Of a stretch of DNA of 40,511 nt, positions 6,672 through 14,508 are shown in pieces. This DNA comes from an uncultured Verrucomicrobiales bacterium (GTDB lineage Bacteria > Verrucomicrobiota > Verrucomicrobiia > Verrucomicrobiales > Akkermansiaceae). Location: NCBI GenBank assembly GCA_937901085.1, contig CALCHQ010000061.1:1-40511 (forward strand), written 5' to 3'. Every line of letters starts with the position of its first letter. Position 1 is the first letter of the stretch. A program made the translations under genes and the position numbers. The notes below the pieces were generated by a model. The model did not search any database, had not been told where the DNA came from, and was given only the letters and a program-made list of their open reading frames with translations.

Positions 6672-8048
6672 TCAGTCCGCCGCTTTTGGTAGAACAGGTG
6701 GCAGGAGGCGTTCCTCCGGGGTAGCCAGAATCTCATCCAGACGACCTTGCCAGATAGAGGCACTATCGGGATAAAGAGCCAGGCGGGCGCGGAAAAGAGC
6801 GCCTGCACAGGCGCGTTCTGCACGTTTGAAGCAAAGGTGGGACATTCCTGCCCCTCTCTTGAATTCCTCTCCTTCCCGCTGCAGGCGGGTAAAGAATTGC
6901 TCGGCCTTGTTCCATTGTTCCATGGCCAGCTGATGCCGCTGCGTATCGGCCAGCGTGCGGCAGCGGATGGCGGCTACCAGACAGTCCTGCACCAGCCGGA
7001 GAGGGGTATTTTCCGGAGTCTGGCAACTCTGTGCAGCCATATTGATGGCCGGGCCGGCAGGTGCCGTTTCCTGGAGTACCAGCAGGCGCAGGAGGATGGT
7101 GCGGCCTTCCCAGTAGAGGAGAGTTCCTGCATCGGTGTCGGGAGATGTGTGTGCGGCATCAGAAGCAAGCTGTCGGGCAGCCTTCAGCGCCTCTATCCTG
7201 TTTTTTCTGTCTCCCAGTTGCATGTAGGCGGCAATCTGGTAGAGCCGTGCCGCCTGGTAGGCCTCAGCGGTGGGGTCACTGCAGGCAGCGATGGATTGGA
7301 AGTGTTTGAGTGCCTGTCGGGATTCACCCAGGCGGAACTGGAGGTGACCGGCCAGCTGGTGAATGAGAGGATGCGGGGCTCGCTGGGTTAATTCAACTGC
7401 TCGTTGAGATGCCTGCACGGCAGCCGCCGAGGGAGCCGGAGCCTGCTGTTCCACCAGGGCGCGGAGATAATGTGCCAGTGGTGCATCCGGCAGGCGTTCC
7501 ATCAGCGCGTCGGCGCGGCTTTGCAGACTACTCCCCTGCTCTCTTGCGGCAAGATTCAGCACGATATCCCAGCAGGCCGCCATGTGGTCGCGGCGGTAAC
7601 GGGCAGCGCGTTCCTTGAAAGCCTGTGCCGCGCCGGCGTAATCACCATTGAGGTATTGCAGCAAGGTGGAAATATACCATTCCTCTACCGGAGTGAGAAC
7701 CGCCTGCTCCATTGCGGTATTGAGTTGGCGGAGGTGATGGCGGTAAGCATTGCTGCGCTGGGGGTGAATCATCATCATACCGATGTGAGCCAGCACGCAG
7801 GAAGCATCTTCCCTAAGCGCTTCATCAAAATAATTGTAAGCCCCTTCGTTTGAGCCGTAGAGGCATTCTTTCAGGCCCAGATTCACGAGCCGCTGCAATT
7901 CGGCATTATCGCTGGAAAGCACCAGGCGTACCGCCCTGTTCTCGTGGGTGAAAAAGGAGTTACCCGAAGAAGCAGCTTCCTCTGCCCGGCACAGGCAGAT
8001 GCTGGCCAGGCAGAGGAAGTAAGGAAAGAAACGACGCATAGGTGTCAT
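6672..8048 (-). CDS. Exported TPR-repeat protein
   Basis: The chosen ATG (8048) overlaps the argS stop codon as TAATG. It gives a 458-residue protein that opens with MTPMRRFFPYFLCLASICLCRA, a signal peptide. An ATG at 8039 is an alternative. Most of the mature chain is helical with TPR-like pairs, for example NLGLKECLYGSNEGAYNYFDEAL with VLAHIGMM, GDYAGAAQAFKERAARY, and GESRQALKHFQSIA. The layout suggests about 8-10 TPR-like units acting as a periplasmic or surface scaffold. Coupling to argS is probably an accident of compact gene order. No catalytic motif was seen. Confidence 0.75.
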   Translation of the reverse strand: MTPMRRFFPYFLCLASICLCRAEEAASSGNSFFTHENRAVRLVLSSDNAELQRLVNLGLKECLYGSNEGAYNYFDEALREDASCVLAHIGMMMIHPQRSNAYRHHLRQLNTAMEQAVLTPVEEWYISTLLQYLNGDYAGAAQAFKERAARYRRDHMAACWDIVLNLAAREQGSSLQSRADALMERLPDAPLAHYLRALVEQQAPAPSAAAVQASQRAVELTQRAPHPLIHQLAGHLQFRLGESRQALKHFQSIAACSDPTAEAYQAARLYQIAAYMQLGDRKNRIEALKAARQLASDAAHTSPDTDAGTLLYWEGRTILLRLLVLQETAPAGPAINMAAQSCQTPENTPLRLVQDCLVAAIRCRTLADTQRHQLAMEQWNKAEQFFTRLQREGEEFKRGAGMSHLCFKRAERACAGALFRARLALYPDSASIWQGRLDEILATPEERLLPPVLPKAAD

Positions 8049-9802
8049 TACATGCGCTCCGGCATGGTGATACCGAAGAGCCCCATGCCCTTCTTGAGAA
8101 CGCTGGCGGTCAGTTCGCACAGAGCCAGACGTGTTTCGCGGGTGCTGCCCTCACTCTTGAGTACCGGGCAAGCCTCATAGAAACTGTGGAAGGCCTTGGC
8201 CAGTTCATACAGATAAGCTGCCAGCAGGTTGGGACGGCAGTCATCGAGTGTGCCGGGAACCACCTCGGCAAAGCGTACCAGGAGACGAGCCAGGTTGATT
8301 TCAGCGTTCTCAGTCAGTTCCAGAGCTTCGGGAGCAGCAAAGCCGCCTTCAATCTTACGGAAGATGGAACGCACGCGTACATAGGAATTCTGCAGGTAGG
8401 GTGCTGTATCGCCGGTGAGAGCAAGCATCTTTTCCCAGTCAAAGATGTAATCGCTCATGCGGTTCTGCGAAAGTTCGGCAAACTTGATGGCACCGATACC
8501 GACTGCCTGCGCCACCGCAGCCTTCTCTTCTGCCGGCATGTCCGGGCTCTTGGCTTCCACCACGGCAGTGGCGCGGGTCACGGCCTCATCAATCACATCC
8601 TGGAGGCTCACCGTATCACCCGAACGCGTCTTGAAGGGGCGGCGGTCCTTACCCAGTATGGAACCAAAGGCCACATGGCGGAAATCACCGCTTACGCCCC
8701 GCATGCGTTCGATATCGAAGATTTGCTTGAAATGCTTCTCCTGCGGCGCACCTACCACGTACCAGATGGCATCGGCCTTGAAATTCGCGGTACGGTAGTC
8801 AAGCGTTGCCAGATCGGTTGTGGCATAGAGGAAACCGCCGTCAGCCTTGCGGATAATGGCCGGCACCGCGCACCATTCGCCATCTTTCTGCACCAGGAAG
8901 GGGTCATTCTGCGGCTTGTGGAAGCCATCAGAGAAGACACAGATGGCGCCGTCGCTTTCGCGGGCAATCCCCTGCTCTATCAAATCTTCCACTAGAGGTG
9001 CCAGAGCATCGTTATAGGCACTTTCGCCCAGCCAGTAGTCAAAGCTGATGTCGAGCTGGGAGTAAATCTTTTCCAGACCAGTCTTGGTCACAGCAATGCA
9101 CTGCTGCCAAATCCGGAGGTTCTCTGCATCACCACCCTGGAGCTTCACCAGCTCTTCCTTGCACAGAGGAAGTAGTGATTCGTCTTGCTTGCAGCGAGTA
9201 TTGACTTCTTTATAGACGCTCAGCAGAGCCTCAATCGGGTCTTTTTCCAGTTCTGCCTGGTCAAGAATATTCTTCCAACCCCAGAGAATCATGCCGAACT
9301 GCGTACCCCAGTCGCCAATGTGGTTATCTGTAATCACATTGTGACCCAGGAAACGAGCGAGACGAGCCAGCGTGTCGCCGATGATGGTCGAACGAATATG
9401 TCCCACGTGCATGGGTTTGGCTACATTGGGAGCCGAAAAGTCGATAACGATGGTCTTCGGATCTTCCACCAGAGCAATGCCCAGACGTTCATCGCCCAGC
9501 ATGGCGTGTGCGCGCGTAGCAAAGTATTCGGGCTTGACGCGGAAGTTGATGAAGCCCGGCCCGGCAATTTCAAGAGTGGCTACATCAGAAGCACCGAAGC
9601 TTTCCAGAAGCTCGGTAGCCAGGGCGCGGGGATTCATACCAGCCTGCTTGGCCAGCATCATGGCGGCGTTGCTCTGGTAGTCCCCGAAGCGCAAATCCTG
9701 TGACGGAGTGACGCTGGGTGTGAAGCCCTCAGGCATCTTGTCGCCCAGTACGGAGCGAAGCGCCTCTGCAAGTTGTTCAGAAAGTATCTTGGGTATCGTC
9801 AT
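8048..9802 (-). CDS. argS: Arginine--tRNA ligase
   Basis: The 584-residue product (start MTIPKILSEQL; a 19-residue upstream extension from 9859 is not expected in the family) charges tRNA-Arg in the cytoplasm. The N-terminal additional domain contains DYQSNAAMMLAKQAG. The class I signature is HVGHIRSTIIGDTLARL, followed by HIGDWGTQFG, both diagnostic for ArgS. The C-terminal DALR-type anticodon-binding domain includes QNSYVRVRSIFRK and LYELAKAFHSFYEACPV. It is transcribed away from the DUF805 operon. A parS-like site lies 72 bp upstream of the start. Confidence 0.95.
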   Translation of the reverse strand: MTIPKILSEQLAEALRSVLGDKMPEGFTPSVTPSQDLRFGDYQSNAAMMLAKQAGMNPRALATELLESFGASDVATLEIAGPGFINFRVKPEYFATRAHAMLGDERLGIALVEDPKTIVIDFSAPNVAKPMHVGHIRSTIIGDTLARLARFLGHNVITDNHIGDWGTQFGMILWGWKNILDQAELEKDPIEALLSVYKEVNTRCKQDESLLPLCKEELVKLQGGDAENLRIWQQCIAVTKTGLEKIYSQLDISFDYWLGESAYNDALAPLVEDLIEQGIARESDGAICVFSDGFHKPQNDPFLVQKDGEWCAVPAIIRKADGGFLYATTDLATLDYRTANFKADAIWYVVGAPQEKHFKQIFDIERMRGVSGDFRHVAFGSILGKDRRPFKTRSGDTVSLQDVIDEAVTRATAVVEAKSPDMPAEEKAAVAQAVGIGAIKFAELSQNRMSDYIFDWEKMLALTGDTAPYLQNSYVRVRSIFRKIEGGFAAPEALELTENAEINLARLLVRFAEVVPGTLDDCRPNLLAAYLYELAKAFHSFYEACPVLKSEGSTRETRLALCELTASVLKKGMGLFGITMPERM

Positions 9803-9874
9803 ATGGCTGGGCAGGATTCTACACGCTTTACCTGCTTTTGTCAATGAAATGCTGTGCAAGCAGCCGGTCTCTAA

Positions 9875-9890
9875 TGTTCCATGTGGAACA
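9875..9890. promoter_or_regulatory. parS-like ParB-binding site 2
   Basis: TGTTCCATGTGGAACA lies in the divergent intergenic region between argS and the first DUF805 gene. It is identical to sites 1 and 5. Confidence 0.8.
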
Positions 9891-9909
9891 ATTTTGTTGG
9901 TTAAAATTC

Positions 9910-9938
9910 TTGCAGAAATAGGCTATCTGTGCTATATA
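9910..9938 (+). promoter_or_regulatory. Extended -10 promoter for a candidate non-coding RNA
   Basis: TTGCAG (9910-9915) is separated by 17 bp from TATATA (9933-9938). The -10 is preceded by TG-C, giving an extended -10 element. It points into a 400-bp stretch with no convincing gene. Confidence 0.45.
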
Positions 9939-9944
9939 TACCAT

Positions 9945-10170
9945 CAGCTGCTGTGCGCGTGACGCGTGGTTTCATAGGCCCGGACCGTTATAGATACACA
10001 AGGGGCATTCAAGCTTAAATGGGTATTATGTTCCGTCCAATGGATACCTCAGATGACCCAGGCTCCGCACCCACCTGATTACAGGGAACGTGGCTCTTTC
10101 ACCACTGACGGCATGGCGGTCAATTTTTCATTGAGGTCCTGGTTTTCCAAGTTGAAAATCAGGACTTTTC
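9945..10170 (+). ncRNA. Candidate structured small RNA between argS and the DUF805 operon
   Basis: A promoter-like element ends just upstream and a terminator-like hairpin closes the region: GTCCTGGTTTTC (10136-10147) against GAAAATCAGGAC (10154-10165), followed by TTTTCAATTTT. In between, several local stems can be drawn: GGTAT/ATACC around 10022-10046, AGCTT/AGGCT flanking it, and CCTG-ATTA-CAGG inside CCAC/GTGG. The nested rod-like arrangement and length of about 200-225 nt would suit a 6S-type RNA. I could not confirm a family, and a closing stem is not clear. A short frame at 10053-10241 does not look coding. Confidence 0.35.
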
Positions 10171-10307
10171 AATTTTATGTATGTTTCTCTGATACTAATG
10201 CAGAGGTGTCAGTACAGTATTGTGACCGATTTTATAAGTAAAAGGAATTAAATAAGTTGTAAATCTTTAAGATAAGTTAAATATCGATAATTTCTGGATA
10301 TTGAAGC

Positions 10308-10336
10308 TTGATTTTTAGGGCAGTTAAATGTATAAT
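10308..10336 (+). promoter_or_regulatory. Sigma-70-type promoter of the DUF805-miaA operon
   Basis: TTGATT (10308-10313) and a consensus TATAAT (10331-10336) are separated by exactly 17 bp. The expected start site near 10343 leaves a leader of only about 8 nt before the ATG at 10351. No Shine-Dalgarno sequence is present. Confidence 0.75.
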
Positions 10337-10350
10337 TTCCGTGTCTGAAT

Positions 10351-11163
10351 ATGAAGCTTTATTACCTGAATGAAAATAAGAAACCAGTCGGTCCGCACAG
10401 CTGGGATGAGCTGGTTGAGTTAAAGAAGGCTGGAGTCCTCTGTGAGGACACATTGGCTGCTGTTGCAGGTGATAGCAAATGGAGAGCTTTCTCAGAACTG
10501 GAAAAGGAATGTTCCACATGGAACAATTGTTCAATTCAATCATCTGGAGAAGTTAATCATACTTCGAAACACAGCTTATGGGACTGCTTTGTGCAGGCGA
10601 TGAAAAAGTACGCGGTCTTCAAGGGGCGTGCAAGCCGGAAGGAATTCTGGAGTTTTTACTTATTTTACATCGCTTTTCATTATGCCATCAATATTGTGAC
10701 AGACCTGATCACGAGCGAAAAAGCGTTAATGTTCCAGGAACGATTAGAGGAATTGTCGGAAGAAGATGATATGCATGGCATGTTAACGGCAATTGTCGAA
10801 TATGTGAATGAACCGGTGGTGATGGGTTGCAGTATTGTTCTGGGACTATATGGTCTGTTCATGTTGGTACCTTTTTTATCAGTCAGTGTCCGACGACTTC
10901 ATGATACAGGAACTCGTGCCTGGGGTGTGCTTGTTGGCTGCATCGCCAATCTATCGATGATGGTATCGATTGTCTATTTTCTGTATGCAGTTATGAGCGC
11001 TCCCGTGCTTGATGAAGAAAATATAGAAGCGCTCTATACGCCGATGGTCCTGATGATGTCATCAATGTCAATTCTTATTTTTATCAGCATCTATCTCTTT
11101 ATCAAAATGGTGCTGCCTGGTAAGAAAGGAGAGAATCGTTTTGGACAGGAGCCTGAGTATTAA
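10351..11163 (+). CDS. GYF_2-domain plus DUF805 membrane protein
   Basis: The 270-residue product starts with a GYF_2-like domain (residues about 1-50; YYLNENKKPVGPHSWDEL with the GP..W.EL core), a fold that binds proline-rich peptides. The rest is a DUF805 membrane domain with the landmarks KGRASRKEFWSF, SVRRLHDTG and GENRFGQ, and about four or five hydrophobic helices between residues 95 and 262. DUF805 proteins are inner-membrane proteins of unknown function. It is the first gene of an operon with two further DUF805 genes and miaA. A parS-like site lies in frame at 10510-10525, in the linker between the two domains (ECSTWNN). Confidence 0.85.
   Translation: MKLYYLNENKKPVGPHSWDELVELKKAGVLCEDTLAAVAGDSKWRAFSELEKECSTWNNCSIQSSGEVNHTSKHSLWDCFVQAMKKYAVFKGRASRKEFWSFYLFYIAFHYAINIVTDLITSEKALMFQERLEELSEEDDMHGMLTAIVEYVNEPVVMGCSIVLGLYGLFMLVPFLSVSVRRLHDTGTRAWGVLVGCIANLSMMVSIVYFLYAVMSAPVLDEENIEALYTPMVLMMSSMSILIFISIYLFIKMVLPGKKGENRFGQEPEY
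10510..10525. promoter_or_regulatory. parS-like ParB-binding site 3 (inside the GYF-DUF805 gene)
   Basis: TGTTCCACATGGAACA is the reverse complement of sites 1, 2 and 5. It lies within coding sequence, in the region linking the GYF and DUF805 domains. Confidence 0.8.
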
Positions 11164-11165
11164 AG

Positions 11166-11909
11166 GTGAGTGCGGAGATGACAGCTGGTGCAGGGCAGGG
11201 GGAATTGCCGCAAGTCCCCGAACGGATGGTACCTTGCGATAATTGTAAGAAGATGCTTCATCTTGTACAGGGAAAACTTCCTGTGCGTTGTTCACATTGC
11301 GGATATCATCTGCGACCTGGGTCCGACAGCATCTGGAGTCATTTTCTTTTTGTATTGAAACACCGGTATATTTCCTGGAGGGGTCGCTCTACCCGGAAAG
11401 AATACTGGAGTTTTACTTTGGTTTCCTTTCTCTTTTTACTTCTTTTGTCTATCCCTTTTATACTGGCAGATGAGGACGATATGAATTTATTTTCCATATC
11501 GTTGATGATGCTTATCGTCCTCGGCGGTTATTTTTTTCTCATAGCGCTACCTCAGATTTTCTTGATTGCGAGACGTCTTCACGATATAGGACTGAGTGCT
11601 GTTAGTGTGATCATTCATCTCGTTCTTACAATCATCACTTTTGTTGTGATGATTGTAGCTACCTGTGTTGAGTATTCGAATGAGCAGTACGATGATGCGA
11701 TTTACCCGGATGATGATAAGGAATTTCTATGTCTTGACACGCCGGAAGATGATTTTTCACCTGGAGTTGCTCCTTATGTTTATCTGGCAACTGCTTGTAA
11801 CATCGCAGCAGAGGGATTGCAATTTTTCTTCTTTATCGTCTGTTTCCTGAACAGTCAGCCGGGAACTAATCGCTTTGGAACCAGCCGCAAATATCCTATT
11901 GCCTCATGA
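11166..11909 (+). CDS. Zinc-ribbon plus DUF805 membrane protein
   Basis: The 247-residue product begins with a GTG 2 bp after the previous stop (an ATG at 11178 is an alternative). Residues about 20-50 form a zinc ribbon with two Cys pairs, CDNCKK and CSHCGY. The DUF805 membrane domain follows, with RGRSTRKEYWSF, IARRLHDIG and GTNRFGTS. It contains hydrophobic segments around residues 85-105, 110-135, 148-170 and 210-232. An acidic loop (YDDAIYPDDDKE) separates the last helices. The stop overlaps the next start as ATGA. The three paralogues share the membrane part but carry different N-terminal modules. Confidence 0.85.
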   Translation: MSAEMTAGAGQGELPQVPERMVPCDNCKKMLHLVQGKLPVRCSHCGYHLRPGSDSIWSHFLFVLKHRYISWRGRSTRKEYWSFTLVSFLFLLLLSIPFILADEDDMNLFSISLMMLIVLGGYFFLIALPQIFLIARRLHDIGLSAVSVIIHLVLTIITFVVMIVATCVEYSNEQYDDAIYPDDDKEFLCLDTPEDDFSPGVAPYVYLATACNIAAEGLQFFFFIVCFLNSQPGTNRFGTSRKYPIAS

Positions 11910-12466
11910 ACGATAAAGGAAAGCTGCCTCTTGTTCCACGTGGAACATTTTGGGGAGAAGTTTGGCGCTACCTGATTGCTTGCCTCTCCAGGGAAAATTA
12001 TGCCCGCATGCAGGGCAGGGCAGGGCGCCTCGAATACTGGAGTTTTACGCTCGCGGCGACCTTTTTTACCCTGGTTCCGCTTATTTTTCTTTTAATTTCT
12101 TCTTTATTAGCTGTTTACATATCGTTATCGTGCTTCGTTGCTGCGCTGTTTTATTTCGCTATGCCGATGCTGGCGGTCTATGTACGCCGATTGCACGATG
12201 TGGGACTTTCTGGCTGGTTGATTGCGTTACAATATGTAAGCTTTTGTGTACCATTTAGTTACGTCGTCTTTATCCTGACATCTCTTCTTTTTGCTGAGCC
12301 GGATTTGCTTGCAAATCCCGACGAAATCCTGTATATTCTTGCAGCGGAAATGCGTGAGAGCTGGATGTTCTACGTGCAATCAGCATCGGAAATTATATCC
12401 TTTGTTCTGTTTATTTTTACATTATTACCTGGTAATCAAGGATTTAATCGATATGGAAAGCCTTAA
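11906..12466 (+). CDS. DUF805 membrane protein (short form)
   Basis: The 186-residue product overlaps the previous gene by 4 bp (ATGA). It contains the DUF805 landmarks QGRAGRLEYWSF, YVRRLHDVG and QGFNRYGKP. It has a short N-terminal tail in place of the GYF or zinc-ribbon modules of its two upstream paralogues. Three to four transmembrane segments are visible. Codons 9-14 (LVPRGT) are written by a perfectly palindromic parS site at 11932-11947. Its last 14 bp overlap the start of miaA, so the four genes form a tightly coupled operon. Confidence 0.85.
   Translation: MNDKGKLPLVPRGTFWGEVWRYLIACLSRENYARMQGRAGRLEYWSFTLAATFFTLVPLIFLLISSLLAVYISLSCFVAALFYFAMPMLAVYVRRLHDVGLSGWLIALQYVSFCVPFSYVVFILTSLLFAEPDLLANPDEILYILAAEMRESWMFYVQSASEIISFVLFIFTLLPGNQGFNRYGKP
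11932..11947. promoter_or_regulatory. parS-like ParB-binding site 4 (perfect palindrome)
   Basis: TGTTCCACGTGGAACA is a perfect 16-bp palindrome and closely resembles the bacterial parS consensus (TGTTTCACGTGAAACA with symmetric changes). It lies inside the third DUF805 gene. Confidence 0.9.
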
Positions 12467-13379
12467 TCAGAATATTGTTCCATGTGGAACAAAACCTGTT
12501 TTCATTCTCGGCCCTACCGGCAGCGGCAAAAGCGCAGTTGCCGTTGAGCTAGCAGATATGCTTGGCAATGCTGAAATTATCAGTACAGATGCTTATCAGG
12601 TCTATAAAAGGATGCCCATTATCACCGCAGCGCCCACTTTAGAGGAGCAAAAGCGCGTAAAACACCATTTGGTAGGCTTTATGGAGCCTACGGAGAATAA
12701 TGACGCTGCGGAACATGCTCGCCGTGCAGGCCAGATTTCTGTCAGCATGGCGCAGGGTGGCATGCTACCCGTACACACAGGAGGTTCAGGACTTTACGTT
12801 AAGTTCATTACCCACGGAATTTCCCCTGCACCCCCTAGCGATGCCGCCCTCAGAGAGGAGCTAAATGCCCTTTCACTCGATGAATTAGTCACCAGATTCC
12901 GGCAGCTCGATGCCGAAGGTGCCCAAAATACGGATTTGCACAACAAGCGCTATGTGGTGCGCAACCTGGAGATTGTGATTCTGGGCGGCAAGTCCCTGGC
13001 CTATTGGAAGAATAACTGGACGGAGCCGGCCGGGCCTGGATTCTGCATCGTGCGCGATACGGCTGAACTGGATGCCCGTATCGCCCGCCGGACAGAGCAG
13101 ATGCTGCGTGAGGGGGCAATAGAGGAAGTAGCCGAGCTGGAGGGTATCGCATTATCGACTACGGCGTCCAAGACGCTGGGTCTTTCCCAGATTCAGGATT
13201 ATCTTCAGGGACGTCTCACGCGTGATGAGTTGTCGGCCGCCATTGTCCTGGCTACCCGGCAGTATGCCAAGCGCCAGCGAACCTGGTTGCGACGGGAGGG
13301 CTGGCTGATACCCATTGTGGCCAGCGCTGCTGATACTCCCCGCACCATTGCCGGGAAGGTAGCGTCCTTACTCCGCTAA
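12453..13379 (+). CDS. miaA: tRNA dimethylallyltransferase
   Basis: The 308-residue product (start MESLNQN at 12453; an upstream extension to 12291 is out of keeping with the family) transfers the dimethylallyl group to A37 of tRNAs reading codons that start with U. It has the P-loop GPTGSGKSA near residue 20, the substrate motif STDAYQVYKRMPI, HHLVGF, the GGSGLYVKFI segment and the later TRQYAKRQRTWLRR block typical of MiaA. It overlaps the third DUF805 gene by 14 bp, and its 3' end overlaps the convergent hypothetical gene by 12 bp. Its codons 8-13 are written by a parS-like site. Confidence 0.95.
   Translation: MESLNQNIVPCGTKPVFILGPTGSGKSAVAVELADMLGNAEIISTDAYQVYKRMPIITAAPTLEEQKRVKHHLVGFMEPTENNDAAEHARRAGQISVSMAQGGMLPVHTGGSGLYVKFITHGISPAPPSDAALREELNALSLDELVTRFRQLDAEGAQNTDLHNKRYVVRNLEIVILGGKSLAYWKNNWTEPAGPGFCIVRDTAELDARIARRTEQMLREGAIEEVAELEGIALSTTASKTLGLSQIQDYLQGRLTRDELSAAIVLATRQYAKRQRTWLRREGWLIPIVASAADTPRTIAGKVASLLR
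12476..12491. promoter_or_regulatory. parS-like ParB-binding site 5 (inside miaA)
   Basis: TGTTCCATGTGGAACA lies in frame near the miaA start, ahead of the P-loop. It is the rightmost of the five sites seen. Confidence 0.8.
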
Positions 13380-13982
13380 GTGGATGATTTCCTCAAAGAG
13401 GGTGGCATGTTCGGCAAAGATGACCTTTTCGGCCAGGGCTGTCACCTTGTCTGCGGCCAGCGGGCCGTCGTATCCGGGAGCGGTGACGCACGAAATGCAG
13501 TCGCGCTCGTTATTGCCCGGAATCAGGGAAGGGAGGTGGGCGGTGGAATTTTCAGCCTCCCACATGCCGGTCAGGCAGCCTGTTACCAGAATCTCTGCAA
13601 AGTTGGTGCAGCGGTTGATGAGGTAGGTCAGGCATTCCGGTGAATAGAATTCCGTCAGGTTGCGGTCATCCTGTTCGATAGCCTGCATCAGTTCCATTTT
13701 GATGATATCGAGGTTATAGCCTTTCGGCACAGAGGTCTCTACCTTCACGTCCCAGTACGCGACGTTGCGGCTGTGCAGCAGGCTTTCCCAGAATCTGCCG
13801 CGGCGCTTGCTGCTTACTGAGATGATGCGGCTATGCACACCATCCATGTAGCAGTTCGACCCCACCCAGGTATCGCGCTTCTGCAGCACATCAAGACCGG
13901 GCTGTCCCAGCTGCCAGGGGGCCGTAATCAGCTCCGGGCAGGGGTTCTGTTCGTTCTTGATGAGAATGAGGGGGAAACGCAT
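13368..13982 (-). CDS. Hypothetical protein, 204 residues
   Basis: This soluble protein has no signal peptide and no recognised domain. Visible features are five cysteines, mostly in the second half (NCYMDG, SPECLTYL, NRCTNF, TGCLTGMW, RDCISCV), including one CxxC. The middle carries a charged stretch with VKVETSVPKGYNLDIIKMELMQAIEQDDRNL. It converges on miaA with a 12-bp overlap. The absence of a named motif and the compact, well-used frame suggest a lineage-restricted cytoplasmic protein. Confidence 0.6.
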   Translation of the reverse strand: MRFPLILIKNEQNPCPELITAPWQLGQPGLDVLQKRDTWVGSNCYMDGVHSRIISVSSKRRGRFWESLLHSRNVAYWDVKVETSVPKGYNLDIIKMELMQAIEQDDRNLTEFYSPECLTYLINRCTNFAEILVTGCLTGMWEAENSTAHLPSLIPGNNERDCISCVTAPGYDGPLAADKVTALAEKVIFAEHATLFEEIIHLAE

Positions 13983-14056
13983 AAGGCGCGGTATTCTGCC
14001 TTACAGAACGCTCATAGTCAATGAAAATATACAAAGATTCTGACAGTAAATCCCGC

Positions 14057-14431
14057 TTACATGTTTCGTACGGCCTGGTAAACGGCAAAGGCAATCATGA
14101 TGCGGAGGAGAAGAGCAAAACTCATGCCCCAGGTGACGGCAATGGTCGTTTTAGTCTTGGGCGTCAATTTTCTGCTGGCAGCCAGCCAGAAAAAGACAAT
14201 GCCCTGTAACAGGGCCGAGATGCACAAGGCCGCCACCTTATTGAAACCCACCCAGTCCAGGGGCATAGCCAGCGGCAGCAGGAAAGCGTAAGTGCAGGAG
14301 AGTAAATCCGTCAATTCGGACAGCCACATGACCACCGCAGGGGGAATAATCACGCACAGCAGCAGCGTGAGACGCGCCACCTTGCTGTACCGTTCTTCCT
14401 GAGTGGGGATATACATGATGCGCCTCATCAT
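14057..14431 (-). CDS. Small integral membrane protein, unknown function
   Basis: The 124-residue product has four hydrophobic segments, near residues 20-40, 45-68, 70-88 and 98-120, with short basic loops (SRKLTPKTKT). Start choice is uncertain: ATG at 14431 is listed. ATG at 14416 (MYIPTQEERY) has a GAGG six bases upstream and may be the true start. The frame can also be extended to a TTG at 14455, which is unlikely. No family was recognised. It is divergent from the fucosidase gene. Confidence 0.6.
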   Translation of the reverse strand: MMRRIMYIPTQEERYSKVARLTLLLCVIIPPAVVMWLSELTDLLSCTYAFLLPLAMPLDWVGFNKVAALCISALLQGIVFFWLAASRKLTPKTKTTIAVTWGMSFALLLRIMIAFAVYQAVRNM

Positions 14432-14508
14432 GCCCGACCCCCACCCCAAAGTCAAGGAAGAAACACGATTTTGCTTGCTTATTCATGTTGTCTTGGTAGT
14501 ATATTACC

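Noticed and set aside
10053..10241. 62-codon plus-strand frame
   Set aside because: It crosses a terminator-like hairpin at 10136-10165 and has no protein-like pattern.
9860..10350. oriC in the divergent argS/DUF805 gap
   Set aside because: Gene orientation switches here, but no TTATNCACA box is present; the DnaA-box cluster lies at 5.1-5.3 kb instead.
6656..12491. Five 16-bp palindromes as transposon ends or a restriction-site effect
   Set aside because: There is no transposase or target duplication, and they match the known parS consensus better.
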